Shown piece after piece: positions 55,964 through 64,000 of a DNA stretch of 64,000 bases (the stretch's first letter is position 1; every line of letters begins with the position of its first letter). Source of the stretch: Nonomuraea angiospora (lineage in GTDB: Bacteria; Actinomycetota; Actinomycetes; Streptosporangiales; Streptosporangiaceae); contig NZ_JADBEK010000001.1 in the NCBI RefSeq assembly GCF_014873145.1, positions 4,464,001-4,528,000 of the forward strand, in the 5' to 3' direction. The translations under genes and the position numbers were made by a program. The notes beneath the pieces are model-generated. The model saw only the letters and a program-made list of their open reading frames with translations. It was not told the DNA's origin and did not search any database.

Positions 55964-56404
55964 TCATCGTCCTGTCGATCCGAACCCGTTGGCGCCGCGC
56001 ACCGAACCCGGCAGGCGCTCCACCTCGTGGAACGCCGCGCGCTCGACCCGCTGGACCACGAGCTGGGCCACCCGGTCGCCCCGCTGGAGGCGGAACGGCT
56101 CCTTGGCATCGGTGTTGATCAGCGTCACCCTGATCTCGCCGCGGTAGCCCGCGTCCACCGTGCCCGGCGCGTTGACCAGCGTGACGCCGTGCTTGGCGGC
56201 CAGCCCGGACCTCGGGTGGACGAACGCGGCATAGCCGTCGGGCAGCGCGATCGCGACGCCCGTCCCGACCACGGCCCGCTCGCCGGGCAGCAGCTCGACG
56301 TCCTCGGCCGCGTAGAGGTCGGCGCCCGCGTCTCCCGCGTGGGCGTAGGACGGCGTCGGCAGCCCGGCGTCGAGCCGCTGGATGAGGACCTCTACGTTGC
56401 TCAA
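55964..56404 (-). CDS. dut: dUTP diphosphatase (dUTPase)
   Basis: 146 residues, a homotrimeric dUTPase. All five motifs are present: [45 protein letters not shown] and the C-terminal [11 protein letters not shown]. It hydrolyses dUTP to dUMP and pyrophosphate, keeping uracil out of DNA and feeding dTMP synthesis. The TTG start follows GAGGTG. The initiator is unusual but the N-terminus matches the family. Confidence 0.93.
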   Translation of the reverse strand: MSNVEVLIQRLDAGLPTPSYAHAGDAGADLYAAEDVELLPGERAVVGTGVAIALPDGYAAFVHPRSGLAAKHGVTLVNAPGTVDAGYRGEIRVTLINTDAKEPFRLQRGDRVAQLVVQRVERAAFHEVERLPGSVRGANGFGSTGR

Positions 56405-56408
56405 GGGT

Positions 56409-56537
56409 TCACCTCGTAGTCCCGGTGTTCTGTACGGTGGCGTGCTTGGCGAAGTGTCCCATGCTCACCTCGACGAACAGCGCCGCCGCGCGGACGCCGG
56501 CCGGACCGTCGGGGGCCGTTTCGCCCCTCAGCCTCAA
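56409..56537 (-). CDS. Possible small protein of 42 residues upstream of dut
   Basis: A TTG frame with GGAAGG upstream reads [18 protein letters not shown] then [18 protein letters not shown]. The stop TGA lies 4 nt before the dut start and overlaps its ribosome-binding site, which would couple the two. Codon third positions are GC-rich. There is no known family; it may be a small leader peptide or chance. Confidence 0.3.
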   Translation of the reverse strand: MRLRGETAPDGPAGVRAAALFVEVSMGHFAKHATVQNTGTTR

Positions 56538-56636
56538 GGTACGCCTTCCCGCCCGCGATGCCGTCGCACCCGGCACGCAAGTGGAGTGTCGTGCCCACGG
56601 GAGCGGAGAGGAGACAGGGAGTCACGGCTGACGAGG

Positions 56637-57872
56637 TTACTCGGTGTCCACCCGCCGGCCGTTGTCGCCCTTGCTCCCGGGCTCGGCGCCTTCGCCGCCG
56701 GGCTCCGCGCCGCGCGGTCCGGGCGCGTCGTCGCGCGGAGCGGCAGCGTCGCCGCGCGGGCGGGGAACCTCGCCGGGCCCCGTGTCCTCATCAGGACTGT
56801 GGCTGGGCGGTGGCAGGGCGGGTGGTTGGTGTCTGAGCTCGGGCAGCGCCCGGTAGATCACCGCCGCCACCGGCACGGCGACGGCGGCCCCCGCGATGCC
56901 GGCCAGGATGCCGCCGATGGCCAGCACCAGGATGATCGCCAGCGGATGGAAGTTGAGCGCCCGGCCCACGATCAGCGGCTGGAGCACGTGGTTTTCCAGC
57001 TGCTGCTCGACGATGAGGATGCCGAGGAAGATCAGCGCGTAGACGAGCCCCTTGGCGCCCAGCGTGACGAGGGTGGCGATCGTGCCGGCGAAGAAGATGC
57101 CGACGATGGGGATGAAGCTGGCGAAGAAGATCAGCACGGCCAGCGGCGCCCACAGCGGCACGCCCATGCCCGCCAGCACGATGCCCATGATCAGTCCGTG
57201 CACGGCGGCCACGGCCACGGTGCCCTGCACGTAGTGGGAGAGCGTGGCCCAGGCGGCCCGCCCGGCCCGGTCCACGCGCGGCGCGACGTTGCCGAACCCC
57301 CGCAGGACCCACGCCCAGATGCGATCGCCGTCCTTGAGCAGGAAGAACGTCACGAACAGCAGCAGCACGATGGACGCGAGCACCTCGAAGGCGACCGCGC
57401 CGGCCGACAGCACGGTGCCGGTGATGGCCGTGCGCTGCGCGTTGACCATGGTGGCGATCTCGTCGACGTAGCTCGTGATCTGCGCCTCTTTGAGGTGCAG
57501 AGGGCCGGTGATCAGCCAGTCCTGCACCGATCGGGCCGTCGCCTGCACCTGCTGGACGAGGTTGGGGAACTCGTCGCTGGCCCGCGCCCCCACCAGCCAC
57601 CCGGTGCCGGTGAGCACGGCCAGGGCCACCAGCATGGTGATCCAGGTGGCGTAGATGGGCCGCATCCCCGCCTGGCGCAGGCTGTTGGTCAGCGGGAACA
57701 GCAGCGCGGTCAGCAGCAGCGCGATCGCCACGGGCAGCGCCACGAACGTGAGCCGGGCGATGACGAGGGCGAAGAAGTAGACCACCACGCCGACGAGGAT
57801 CAGGCACGCGCACCACGCGGCCATCTTGGCCAGCACGGGCGGCACGAGCTTGGTTGGGCGGTCGGGCAGCAC
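56637..57872 (-). CDS. AI-2E family (PF01594) transporter
   Basis: 411 residues with eight or so helices. ALPVAIALLLTALLFPLTNS, FVTFFLLKDGDRIWAWV, FIPIVGIFFAGTIATLV and LENHVLQPLIVGRALNFHPL are the family's core motifs. The C-terminal 70 residues are Pro/Glu/Gly-rich and probably cytoplasmic. Members include AI-2 exporters and Na+/H+ or glutamate-like exporters; the substrate is unknown. The GTG at 57872 follows CAGTCT by 7 nt, so it may be leaderless. Confidence 0.87.
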   Translation of the reverse strand: MLPDRPTKLVPPVLAKMAAWCACLILVGVVVYFFALVIARLTFVALPVAIALLLTALLFPLTNSLRQAGMRPIYATWITMLVALAVLTGTGWLVGARASDEFPNLVQQVQATARSVQDWLITGPLHLKEAQITSYVDEIATMVNAQRTAITGTVLSAGAVAFEVLASIVLLLFVTFFLLKDGDRIWAWVLRGFGNVAPRVDRAGRAAWATLSHYVQGTVAVAAVHGLIMGIVLAGMGVPLWAPLAVLIFFASFIPIVGIFFAGTIATLVTLGAKGLVYALIFLGILIVEQQLENHVLQPLIVGRALNFHPLAIILVLAIGGILAGIAGAAVAVPVAAVIYRALPELRHQPPALPPPSHSPDEDTGPGEVPRPRGDAAAPRDDAPGPRGAEPGGEGAEPGSKGDNGRRVDTE

Positions 57873-57879
57873 GTGTTCT

Positions 57880-57885
57880 AGACTG
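57880..57885 (-). promoter_or_regulatory. Candidate -10 for the AI-2E gene, leaderless type
   Basis: CAGTCT (minus strand) ends 7 nt before the GTG at 57872, with no Shine-Dalgarno sequence. Confidence 0.35.
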
Positions 57886-58027
57886 GCACGTCCGCGGCCC
57901 GGATGCGCGCCCATAAACCATGGGGCGGCTCACACTAGAGCAACGCGAAGGCCTCGCGACCAGCACAAGCCCACCTCGCCGAGATCGGGCCTGTGCAAGG
58001 GATGGACGGCGTGTCACCGTCGTGGTC

Positions 58028-58153
58028 ATGAAGGCTGTGGTGGTCCTCGCCGTGCTCGTGTCGCGAGGGGCCTGTACGGCTCCTGGCACCCGACCGAGGA
58101 GGAGCGGGGCCAGGCTGAAGCAGATCTTCCCTACCGGAGTGTGTGACTGCTGA
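58028..58153 (+). pseudogene. Possible remnant of a secreted DUF6351-like protein
   Basis: The frame from the ATG at 58028 reads MKAVVVLAVLVSRGACTAPG and ends LKQIFPTGVCDC. The IFPTGVCD motif resembles the C-terminus of DUF6351-type secreted proteins, where it is followed by Y/W-S-K-P. Here a stop follows. Neighbouring frames show broken pieces, so this looks like a degraded gene end. It overlaps the stop of the MFS gene on the other strand. Confidence 0.3.
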
Positions 58154-59363
58154 CGGGCAGCTCGCGCATCGAGCGCAGGGGCGAGGTGACCAGTGGCAGG
58201 AACGCCAGGCAGGCCCCGGCCGCCGCGACCAGGAGCGTGTGCCGCACCCCGATGGCCCCGCCCAGCGCGCCGCCGAGCAGCCCGCCCAGCGGCAGCGTGC
58301 CCCAGACGAGGAAGCGCATGGTGGCGTTCACCCGCCCGAGCAGCGGATCGGGCGTGATGGCCTGGCGGAAGCTGAGCTGGGTGACGTTGTAGATCACCAC
58401 CCCCGCCCCGACGCAGAACTCGTAGATCACGAACAGCCCCAGCCGCCAGTCGGCCGCCATCCATGGCAGCACGAACGTCAGCGGCGCGGGCACGGCTATG
58501 CCCAGCCACATCGCCGGCCCCTGTCCGAGCCACCTGACGACCCGGGCGTTGACCAGCGCGCCGACGATCCCGCCGAGGCCGCCCGAGGCCATGAGCAGGC
58601 CGATGGCGCCCGCGTCCAGGCCGAGCTCCCTGGCCAGGAGGAGCAGGACCATGGGCTGCGCCACGGAGACGAAGAAGTTCGCGGTGGCGGTGCAGGCGGC
58701 GATGCGGCGCAGCAGCCGGTGCCCGAGCACGAGGCGCACGCCTTCGGCGATCTCCCGGCCCAGGCCGGCCCGGCTGGGCTCCTGGCGGGGCTCGTGCCGG
58801 CGGATCGTGCCCAGGCACAGCGCCGACCAGGCGAACCCGGCCGCCGTGGCGGCCAGCGCGAACGGCGCGGTGAGCAGGTGGATCAGGTAGCCGCCCCCGC
58901 TCGGCCCGCCGACCTGGGCCACCGTACGCACGATCTCCAGCGTGGAGTTGCCCTCCACGAGCCGCTCGCGCTCGACCAGGCTGGGCAGGTAGCTCTGGTA
59001 CGCGACGTCGAAGAAGACGGTGAACACGCCCAGCGCCAGCGCCACCGCGTACAGCTGGTGGATCGTCAGCACGTCCAGCCACCACGCGACCGGCACGGAC
59101 GCAAGCGCCAGCGCCCTCGCCCAATCACTGACCACCATGACCACGCGCTTGCGCAGCCGGTCGACGAGGGCGCCGGCGGGGAGCCCGATCACCACGAACG
59201 CCAGCGTCTGGCACGCCGCCAGCAGGCCCACCTCGAACGCGGAGGCCCGCAGCGCCGACACGGCCACCAGCGGCAGCGCCAGCACCAGGAGCTGGCTGCC
59301 CGCCTGGCTGGCGACGTCGGCGAGGAACAACCGGCGGAAGTCGTGATCGCGTAACAGGCTCAC
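58131..59363 (-). CDS. MFS transporter (EntS/MFS_3-like exporter)
   Basis: 410 residues with 12 helices. FRRLFLADVASQAGSQLLVL, GLPAGALVDRLRKRVVM and PDPLLGRVNATMRFLVWG are characteristic of MFS_3 exporters related to enterobactin exporter EntS and macrolide pumps. It is probably a drug or metabolite efflux protein. Divergent from an ArsR-type regulator that may control it. GTG start; the intergenic region is only 57 bp. Confidence 0.88.
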   Translation of the reverse strand: MSLLRDHDFRRLFLADVASQAGSQLLVLALPLVAVSALRASAFEVGLLAACQTLAFVVIGLPAGALVDRLRKRVVMVVSDWARALALASVPVAWWLDVLTIHQLYAVALALGVFTVFFDVAYQSYLPSLVERERLVEGNSTLEIVRTVAQVGGPSGGGYLIHLLTAPFALAATAAGFAWSALCLGTIRRHEPRQEPSRAGLGREIAEGVRLVLGHRLLRRIAACTATANFFVSVAQPMVLLLLARELGLDAGAIGLLMASGGLGGIVGALVNARVVRWLGQGPAMWLGIAVPAPLTFVLPWMAADWRLGLFVIYEFCVGAGVVIYNVTQLSFRQAITPDPLLGRVNATMRFLVWGTLPLGGLLGGALGGAIGVRHTLLVAAAGACLAFLPLVTSPLRSMRELPVSSHTLR

Positions 59364-59385
59364 CCGTCAGAGGATCCCCGACCGA

Positions 59386-59412
59386 TTGAGAAAAATCAAC
59401 CGGTTATAGGGT
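59386..59412 (+). promoter_or_regulatory. Promoter and possible operator of the ArsR/MFS divergent pair
   Basis: TAGGGT (59407-59412) ends 8 nt before the ATG at 59421. Just upstream, TTGA-N6-TCAA (59386-59399) and AACCGGTT (59398-59405) are inverted repeats that could bind the regulator. Confidence 0.4.
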
Positions 59413-59420
59413 GACGGTCC

Positions 59421-59936
59421 ATGGGCACCCAACGCCGCCCCGCCACCGAGGCCGAGGCCCGCGCGCTCGCCTCGGCCGTACGGCTGCGCATCCTGCGGCT
59501 CTGTCTCGACCAGGCGCTCACCAACAAGGAGATCGCCGGCCGCCTCGACGCCAACCCGGCCACCACCCTCCACCACGTGCGCAAACTCGTGGAGACGGGC
59601 TTCCTGGCCGCCGAGCCCAGCCGGCCGGGGCCGCGCGGCTCCACGGAGATCCCCTACCGGGCCACCGGCAAGTCGTGGGAGATGGACGTCCGCGAGAGCG
59701 GCGTGAGCGGGGGCAGCGCGGCGATGCTCGACGCGTTCCTGGAGGAGAGCAGGCTCATCGACCTCGAGCGGGCCGACCTCGTCAGGCTGGGGCTCAGGCT
59801 CACCCCCGAGGGGCACGCGGAGCTGCGCGGGCGGCTGGAGGAGCTGTTGGAGGAGTTTCGCGGGCGGCAGCCGCCGGACGGGCAGGCGTACTCGATCTTC
59901 CTGGCCGTGCACCGCGACGTCACCCGGGACCCCTGA
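59421..59936 (+). CDS. ArsR-family winged-helix transcriptional regulator
   Basis: 171 residues. The helix-turn-helix contains ASAVRLRILRLCLDQALTNK, EIAGRLDANPATTLHHVRKL and VETGFLAAEP, then a wing and PYRATGKSWEM. No metal-binding cysteine pair is visible, so the signal is probably not metal. It is divergent from an MFS exporter and likely regulates it. The ATG follows TAGGGT by 8 nt with no Shine-Dalgarno, a leaderless arrangement. Confidence 0.87.
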   Translation: MGTQRRPATEAEARALASAVRLRILRLCLDQALTNKEIAGRLDANPATTLHHVRKLVETGFLAAEPSRPGPRGSTEIPYRATGKSWEMDVRESGVSGGSAAMLDAFLEESRLIDLERADLVRLGLRLTPEGHAELRGRLEELLEEFRGRQPPDGQAYSIFLAVHRDVTRDP

Positions 59937-59942
59937 ACGCAC

Positions 59943-59980
59943 GGACGCCGGGCGCCCCGCGAAGGGGCGGCCCGGCGTCC
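59943..59980. terminator. Strong GC-rich hairpin between arsR-like and valS genes
   Basis: GGACGCCGGG...GCCCC pairs with GGGGC...CCCGGCGTCC around GCGAA, with small bulges. It lies between convergent stops and could serve both, though neither side has a T-run. Confidence 0.6.
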
Positions 59981-59993
59981 TGCCATCCGGACG

Positions 59994-62513
59994 TCAGCCC
60001 AGGTGGACCTCGACTTTCAGCTCGTCACCATACTCCAAGACGAACTCCTCCACAGTGCCTGCGGCACAAAGGTCGTCCTGAGCTTGGCGGACAAGCCCGA
60101 CTTCGGGCGCCCAAACGGTCAGCCTGGAGACCTCGGCCCGCATCGACAGCTTGGCCTCGGACTTGGCCTTGCGCACCTGACCGAGCACCTCGGACGCCAC
60201 GGCCAGCACGGCCGGGTCGCCGGCCCCGCGCGGCAGAGCGGGCCACGGGGCCCGGTGGACCGACCCCTCGCGCCACCACGACCACACCTCTTCGGTCACG
60301 AAGGGCAGGAACGGCGCGAACAGCCGCAGCAGCACGTCGAGCGCCTGCCGCAGCGCCGCGTGGGCGGAGGCGGCGCCCGGACCGGACTCGTAGGCCCTGG
60401 CCTTGACCAGCTCCAGGTAGTCGTCGCAGAACGCCCAGAAGAAGCGCTCCACGGCCTCCAGCGCCCTGGTGTGGTCGTAGCCCTCGAACGCCTCCGTGGC
60501 CTCGCGCACGACGTCGGCCAGACCGGCGAGCATCGACAGGTCGAGCGGCTCCGTGACCGTGTTCGATCCTGGCCCGTCGCTCTCGGCCAGGCCGAGGACG
60601 AACTTGGACGCGTTGAGGATCTTGATCGCGAGCCGCCGCCCGATCTTGAGCTACCCGGCGTCGAACGCGGTGTCCACGCCGTAGCGGCCGTTGGCCGCCC
60701 AGTAGCGCACCGCGTCGGAGCCGTGCTGCTTGAGCAGGTCGAGCGGGGTGACCACGTTGCCCTTGGACTTGGACATCTTCTTGCGGTCGGGGTCGAGGAT
60801 CCAGCCCGAGATCGCGACGTCGCTCCACGGCAACTGGCCGAACTCGTAGTGCGATCTGACCACGGTCGAGAACAGCCAGGTGCGGATGATCTCGTGGGCC
60901 TGCGGCCGCAGGTCGGCCGGGAAGACGCGCTTGAACAGGTCGTCGTCGCTCTCCCAGCGGCCCGCGATCTGCGGCGTCAGCGACGAGGTGGCCCAGGTGT
61001 CCATCACGTCGGGGTCGGCCATGAACCCGCCGGGCACGCCGCGCTGGTCCTCGGTGTAGCCGGGCGGCACGTCGGAGGACGGGTCGACCGGCAGCATGTC
61101 CTCCGTGGGCACGATCGGCGCGTCGTGGACGGGCTGCCCCGACTCGTCGATCGGATACCACACCGGGAACGGCACGCCGAAGAAGCGCTGGCGGGAGATC
61201 AGCCAGTCGCTGGTCAGCCCCTCGACCCAGTTGTCGTAGCGCACGCGCATGTGCGGCGGGTGCCACGTCAGCTCGCGCCCGCGCCCCAGCAGCCGCTCGC
61301 GCAGCTCCTCGTCGCGCCCGCCGTTGCGGATGTACCACTGGCGGGTGGTGACGATCTCGAGCGGCCGGTCGCCCTTCTCGTAGAACTTGACCGCGCGCGA
61401 GACGGGCCTCGGCTCGCCCTCCAGGTCGCCGGACTCCCGCAGCAGCTCCACGATCCGCTCGCGGGCGCTGTGCACGGTCTTGCCGGCCAGCTCCTTGTAC
61501 GGCTCCCCCTCCACGCCCTCCGGCGCCTCGGCCAGCAGCCGCCCGTCCCAGCCGATGACCGGCCGGGTCGGCAGGTGCAGCTCCCGCCACCAGGTGACGT
61601 CGGTGATGTCGCCGAACGTGCAGATCATGGCGATGCCGGTGCCCTTGTCGGGCTCGGCCAGCCGGTGGGCCAGCACCGGCACCTCCACGCCGAACAGCGG
61701 CGTCAGCACCGACGTGCCGAACAGCGGCTGGTAGCGCTCGTCGTCGGGGTGGGCGACCAGCGCCACGCAGGCCGGGATCAGCTCGGGCCTGGTCGTCTCG
61801 ATGAAGACCGGGCCCTTCTCGCCGTAGAACGAGATCTTGTGGAACGCGCCCGGCCACTCCCGGTCCTCAAGCTCGGCCTGGGCGACGGCGGTGCGGAAGG
61901 TGACGTCCCACAGCGTCGGCGCCTCGGCGAGGTAGGCCTCGCCGCGCAGCAGGTTGCGCAGGAAGGCGCGCTGGGAGACCGCCTGGGCCTCGTCGCTGAT
62001 CGTGGTGTAGAGCAGCGACCAGTCGACCGACAGGCCGACCCGCCGCCAGACCTCCTCGAACGCCTGCTCGTCGAGGGCGGTCAACTGGTGGCACAGCTCC
62101 ACGAAATTGCGTCGCGAGATGGCGATCTCACGTTTGCCGGGCTTGTCCGGTGGCACGAAGTCAGGGTCGTAGGGCAGCGACGGGTCGCAGCGCACGCCGT
62201 AGACGTTCTGCACCCGCCGCTCGGTGGGCAGCCCGTTGTCGTCCCAGCCGATCGGGTAGAACACCGACTTGCCGATCATCCGCTGGTAGCGGGCCATGAT
62301 GTCGGTGTGGGTGAAGGAGAAGACATGACCGACGTGCAGGGAGCCGGACACGGTCGGCGGCGGCGTGTCGATGGTGTAGACCTGCTCGCGCGAGGCGGAC
62401 CGGTCGAAACGGTAGGTGCCCTCGTCCTCCCAGCGAGCTACCCATACCTGCTCCAAGCCGTCGAGGGTCGGCTTTTCCGGCATGGATGCATGGCGTAGTC
62501 GCTGTTGAGTCAT
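59994..62513 (-). pseudogene. valS: Valine--tRNA ligase gene interrupted by one in-frame amber codon
   Basis: The 839-codon frame encodes a ValRS of the type found in streptomycetes. [14 protein letters not shown] carries the HIGH-type motif, [14 protein letters not shown] the synthesis site, and [11 protein letters not shown] the KMSKS loop. A TAG at 60653-60651 (codon 621) follows AFDAG and precedes LKIGRRLAIKILNASK, where relatives have Gln. It cuts off the anticodon-binding domain. Both sides remain in one frame and well conserved. Sequencing error, recent mutation with another valS copy, or read-through are possible. TACCAT 8 nt before the ATG suggests a leaderless transcript. Confidence 0.85.
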
Positions 62514-62521
62514 GCCTCCAT

Positions 62522-62527
62522 ATGGTA
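62522..62527 (-). promoter_or_regulatory. Candidate -10 for valS, leaderless type
   Basis: TACCAT (minus strand) ends 8 nt before the ATG at 62513. A GGAGG lies only one base from the ATG, too close to serve as a normal ribosome-binding site. Confidence 0.35.
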
Positions 62528-62591
62528 CGGCTTCGCAGGCCCGGCAAGCGGTACAGACTAGTGTTCGTTACAGAGGGGAAGGGAGATCGAC

Positions 62592-62876
62592 ATGGCGGAG
62601 GACAAGCCCGATGTCGCCTGGCGTCTGATCGGCGGTCTGGTCGGTCTGGCGACCGGCTGGGCGGCGAGGAAGGTCCTCGGGTTCGTCTGGGTGAAGGCGA
62701 CCGGGAAGGAGCCGCCGCTCGACACAGACTCGCCCGAGGTCAGCATGGGGGAGGCGATCGGCTACGCCGTGCTCATGGGTGTCGGCATGTCGGTGGCGCA
62801 GATCGTGGTCAACCGGACCGCCAAGAAGCGTTACGACGCGTGGAAGTCTGTGAAGCAGGTGACTCAAGGGCAGTGA
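62592..62876 (+). CDS. DUF4235 membrane protein
   Basis: 94 residues with two hydrophobic segments ([20 protein letters not shown] and [19 protein letters not shown]). These and the [11 protein letters not shown] end match DUF4235, a small actinobacterial membrane family of unknown role. GGGGAAGGGAG lies before the ATG. Its last 68 bp overlap the 3' end of the convergent otsA gene. Divergent from valS. Confidence 0.85.
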   Translation: MAEDKPDVAWRLIGGLVGLATGWAARKVLGFVWVKATGKEPPLDTDSPEVSMGEAIGYAVLMGVGMSVAQIVVNRTAKKRYDAWKSVKQVTQGQ

Positions 62877-64000
62877 GAAACTCGTTGGCCCAGCGGTCCA
62901 CGTCGTAGGTGGCGACCCGGCGGCGCATCGTGCGCATCCGCCGGGCCAGCTCGTGCGGCGTGGCCCGCATCGCGGCCAGCATCTGCCGCTTGACGTCCTC
63001 CACGTCGTACGGATTGACCAGGTAGGCCTGGCGCAGCTCGTCGGCCGCCCCGGCGAACTCGCTGAGCACCAGCGCGCCGTGCAGGTCGTGGTGGCAGGAG
63101 ACGTACTCCTTGGCGACCAGGTTCATCCCGTCGCGCAGCGGGGTCACGACCATGACGTCGGCGGCCAGGTAGAGGGCGGCCAGCTCCGCGTGGTCGTACG
63201 ACTGGTGGAAATACTGGATCGGCTGGTAGCCGAGCTGGGCGTGCTCGCCGTTGATCCGGCCGACCTGCAGCTCGATATCGTCGCGCAGCCGCTTGTACTC
63301 CTCCACCCGCTCCCTGCTGGGCGTGGCGATCTGCACGAACACGGCCTCGTTCGTCTTCAGCCGCCCGTCCTTGAGCAGCTCGCCGAACGCCTCCAGCCGC
63401 TGCCCGATGCCCTTGGTGTAGTCGAGCCGGTCGACGCCGAGCAGCACGTGCTCGGGATCGCCCAGCTCAGCCCTGACCTCCTTGGCCCGCGCCATGATCT
63501 GCGGGTCGCGCACCAGCGAGTCGAGCTGCCCGAAGTCCACCGAGATCGGGAACGCCTGCGTCGTCACCACCCGGTCGTCGAGGAAGATCTCGTTCCCCTT
63601 GTACGGCAGCCCGAGCAGCCTGCGGCACAACCGCCGGAAGTTGGAGGCCCCGCCGGGCAGCTGGAAGCCCACCAGGTCGGCCCCGAGCAGCCCTTCGACG
63701 AGGTCCTTGCGCCACGGCAGCCGCCAGAACAGCTCGGTCGGCGGGAACGGGATGTGCAGGAAGAACCCGATCCGCAGGTCCGGCCTGAGCCTGCGCAGCA
63801 TGGCCGGGACGAGCTGGAGCTGGTAGTCCTGCACCCAGACCACCGCGCCCTTCTCGGCGGCGTCGGCGGCGGCGTTGGCGAAGCGCTCGTTGACGGCGCG
63901 GTAGGTGTCCCACATCGCCCGGTCGAACACGGGCGGCGCCACCACGTCGTGATAGAGCGGCCAGAGCGTGGCGTTGGAGAAGCCCTCGTAGTACAGCTCC
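62809..64000 (-). CDS. otsA: Alpha,alpha-trehalose-phosphate synthase (UDP-forming), 5' part beyond the window
   Basis: The visible 396 residues belong to GT20. [18 protein letters not shown] starts at the window edge, followed by [42 protein letters not shown] (UDP-glucose contact) and [13 protein letters not shown] (donor-binding acidic and Lys residues). It makes trehalose-6-phosphate from glucose-6-phosphate and UDP-glucose. The start lies to the right of base 64000. The C-terminal tail (about 20 residues, [15 protein letters not shown]) overlaps the DUF4235 gene on the other strand. Confidence 0.92.
   Translation of the reverse strand, partial: ELYYEGFSNATLWPLYHDVVAPPVFDRAMWDTYRAVNERFANAAADAAEKGAVVWVQDYQLQLVPAMLRRLRPDLRIGFFLHIPFPPTELFWRLPWRKDLVEGLLGADLVGFQLPGGASNFRRLCRRLLGLPYKGNEIFLDDRVVTTQAFPISVDFGQLDSLVRDPQIMARAKEVRAELGDPEHVLLGVDRLDYTKGIGQRLEAFGELLKDGRLKTNEAVFVQIATPSRERVEEYKRLRDDIELQVGRINGEHAQLGYQPIQYFHQSYDHAELAALYLAADVMVVTPLRDGMNLVAKEYVSCHHDLHGALVLSEFAGAADELRQAYLVNPYDVEDVKRQMLAAMRATPHELARRMRTMRRRVATYDVDRWANEFLTALESPASQTSTRRNASWRSG

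Noticed and set aside
59994..60533. Separate small gene starting at the ATG at 60533
   Set aside because: It is the C-terminal part of valS in the same frame; sequence between 60534 and 60650 continues the conserved ValRS protein, so the ATG is internal.

Overview
This window is high-GC actinobacterial DNA. The gene families present suggest a sporulating actinomycete of the Streptosporangiales, Nonomuraea-like: paralogous secreted neutral zinc metallopeptidases, F420-dependent LLM oxidoreductases, DUF6879, DUF3159, DUF3710 and DUF4235 proteins, a subtilisin-inhibitor-like protein, a sigma factor paired with an FtsX-ectodomain protein, and a Hen1/Pnkp RNA-repair pair. The organism is an inference from gene content. 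No rRNA, tRNA, CRISPR array, insertion sequence or phage module was recognised.

Layout, left to right. 0.2-8 kb: an LCP cell-wall ligase, a small membrane protein, the fadAB fatty-acid oxidation operon, a subtilisin-inhibitor-like protein and an amino-acid permease. 8-13 kb: dxs, then three tandem zinc metallopeptidases. 12.6-17.2 kb: a D-xylose-type ABC importer (binding protein, ATPase, permease) followed by a ROK regulator, with two matching operator-like boxes upstream. 17.2-21.3 kb: a TauE/SafE exporter, a fourth metallopeptidase, and a TetR gene divergent from a DrrAB-like efflux ABC pair across a long perfect palindrome. 21.4-27.4 kb: aconitase, a YdjM-like membrane protein, a PadR/DUF1707 pair and a DUF6879 protein.

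27.4-33.3 kb: an Opp-type ABC importer operon whose upstream region carries a perfect CebR/CelR-type operator, which points to cello-oligosaccharide uptake. 33.3-39.1 kb: two LLM oxidoreductases, a two-component operon with one intact and one degenerate DesK-type histidine kinase, and a GH18-like protein with a degenerate active site. 39.2-43.1 kb: hen1-pnkp, an RNA repair cassette. 43.2-46.0 kb: a sugar porter, a mismatch-specific DNA glycosylase and a secreted CAP protein.

46.0-48.7 kb is sparse and accessory-looking: a sigma factor with an FtsX-ectodomain partner and several doubtful fragments. 48.7-53.5 kb: an RlmD/TrmA-type methyltransferase and a KimA-like potassium transporter divergent from two TrkA subunits. 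53.8-59.9 kb: a small secreted protein, DUF3159, OB-fold and DUF3710 proteins, dUTPase, an AI-2E family protein, and an MFS exporter divergent from an ArsR-type regulator. 60.0-64.0 kb: a valyl-tRNA synthetase gene interrupted by one in-frame amber codon, DUF4235, and otsA running off the right edge.

Many genes have a TANNNT-type -10 hexamer ending 6-8 nt before the start codon, so leaderless transcription appears common here. Coordinates of starts were chosen by Shine-Dalgarno sequence, operon overlap (ATGA/GTGA/TGATG) or this leaderless pattern. All functional assignments rest on motifs recognised by eye.
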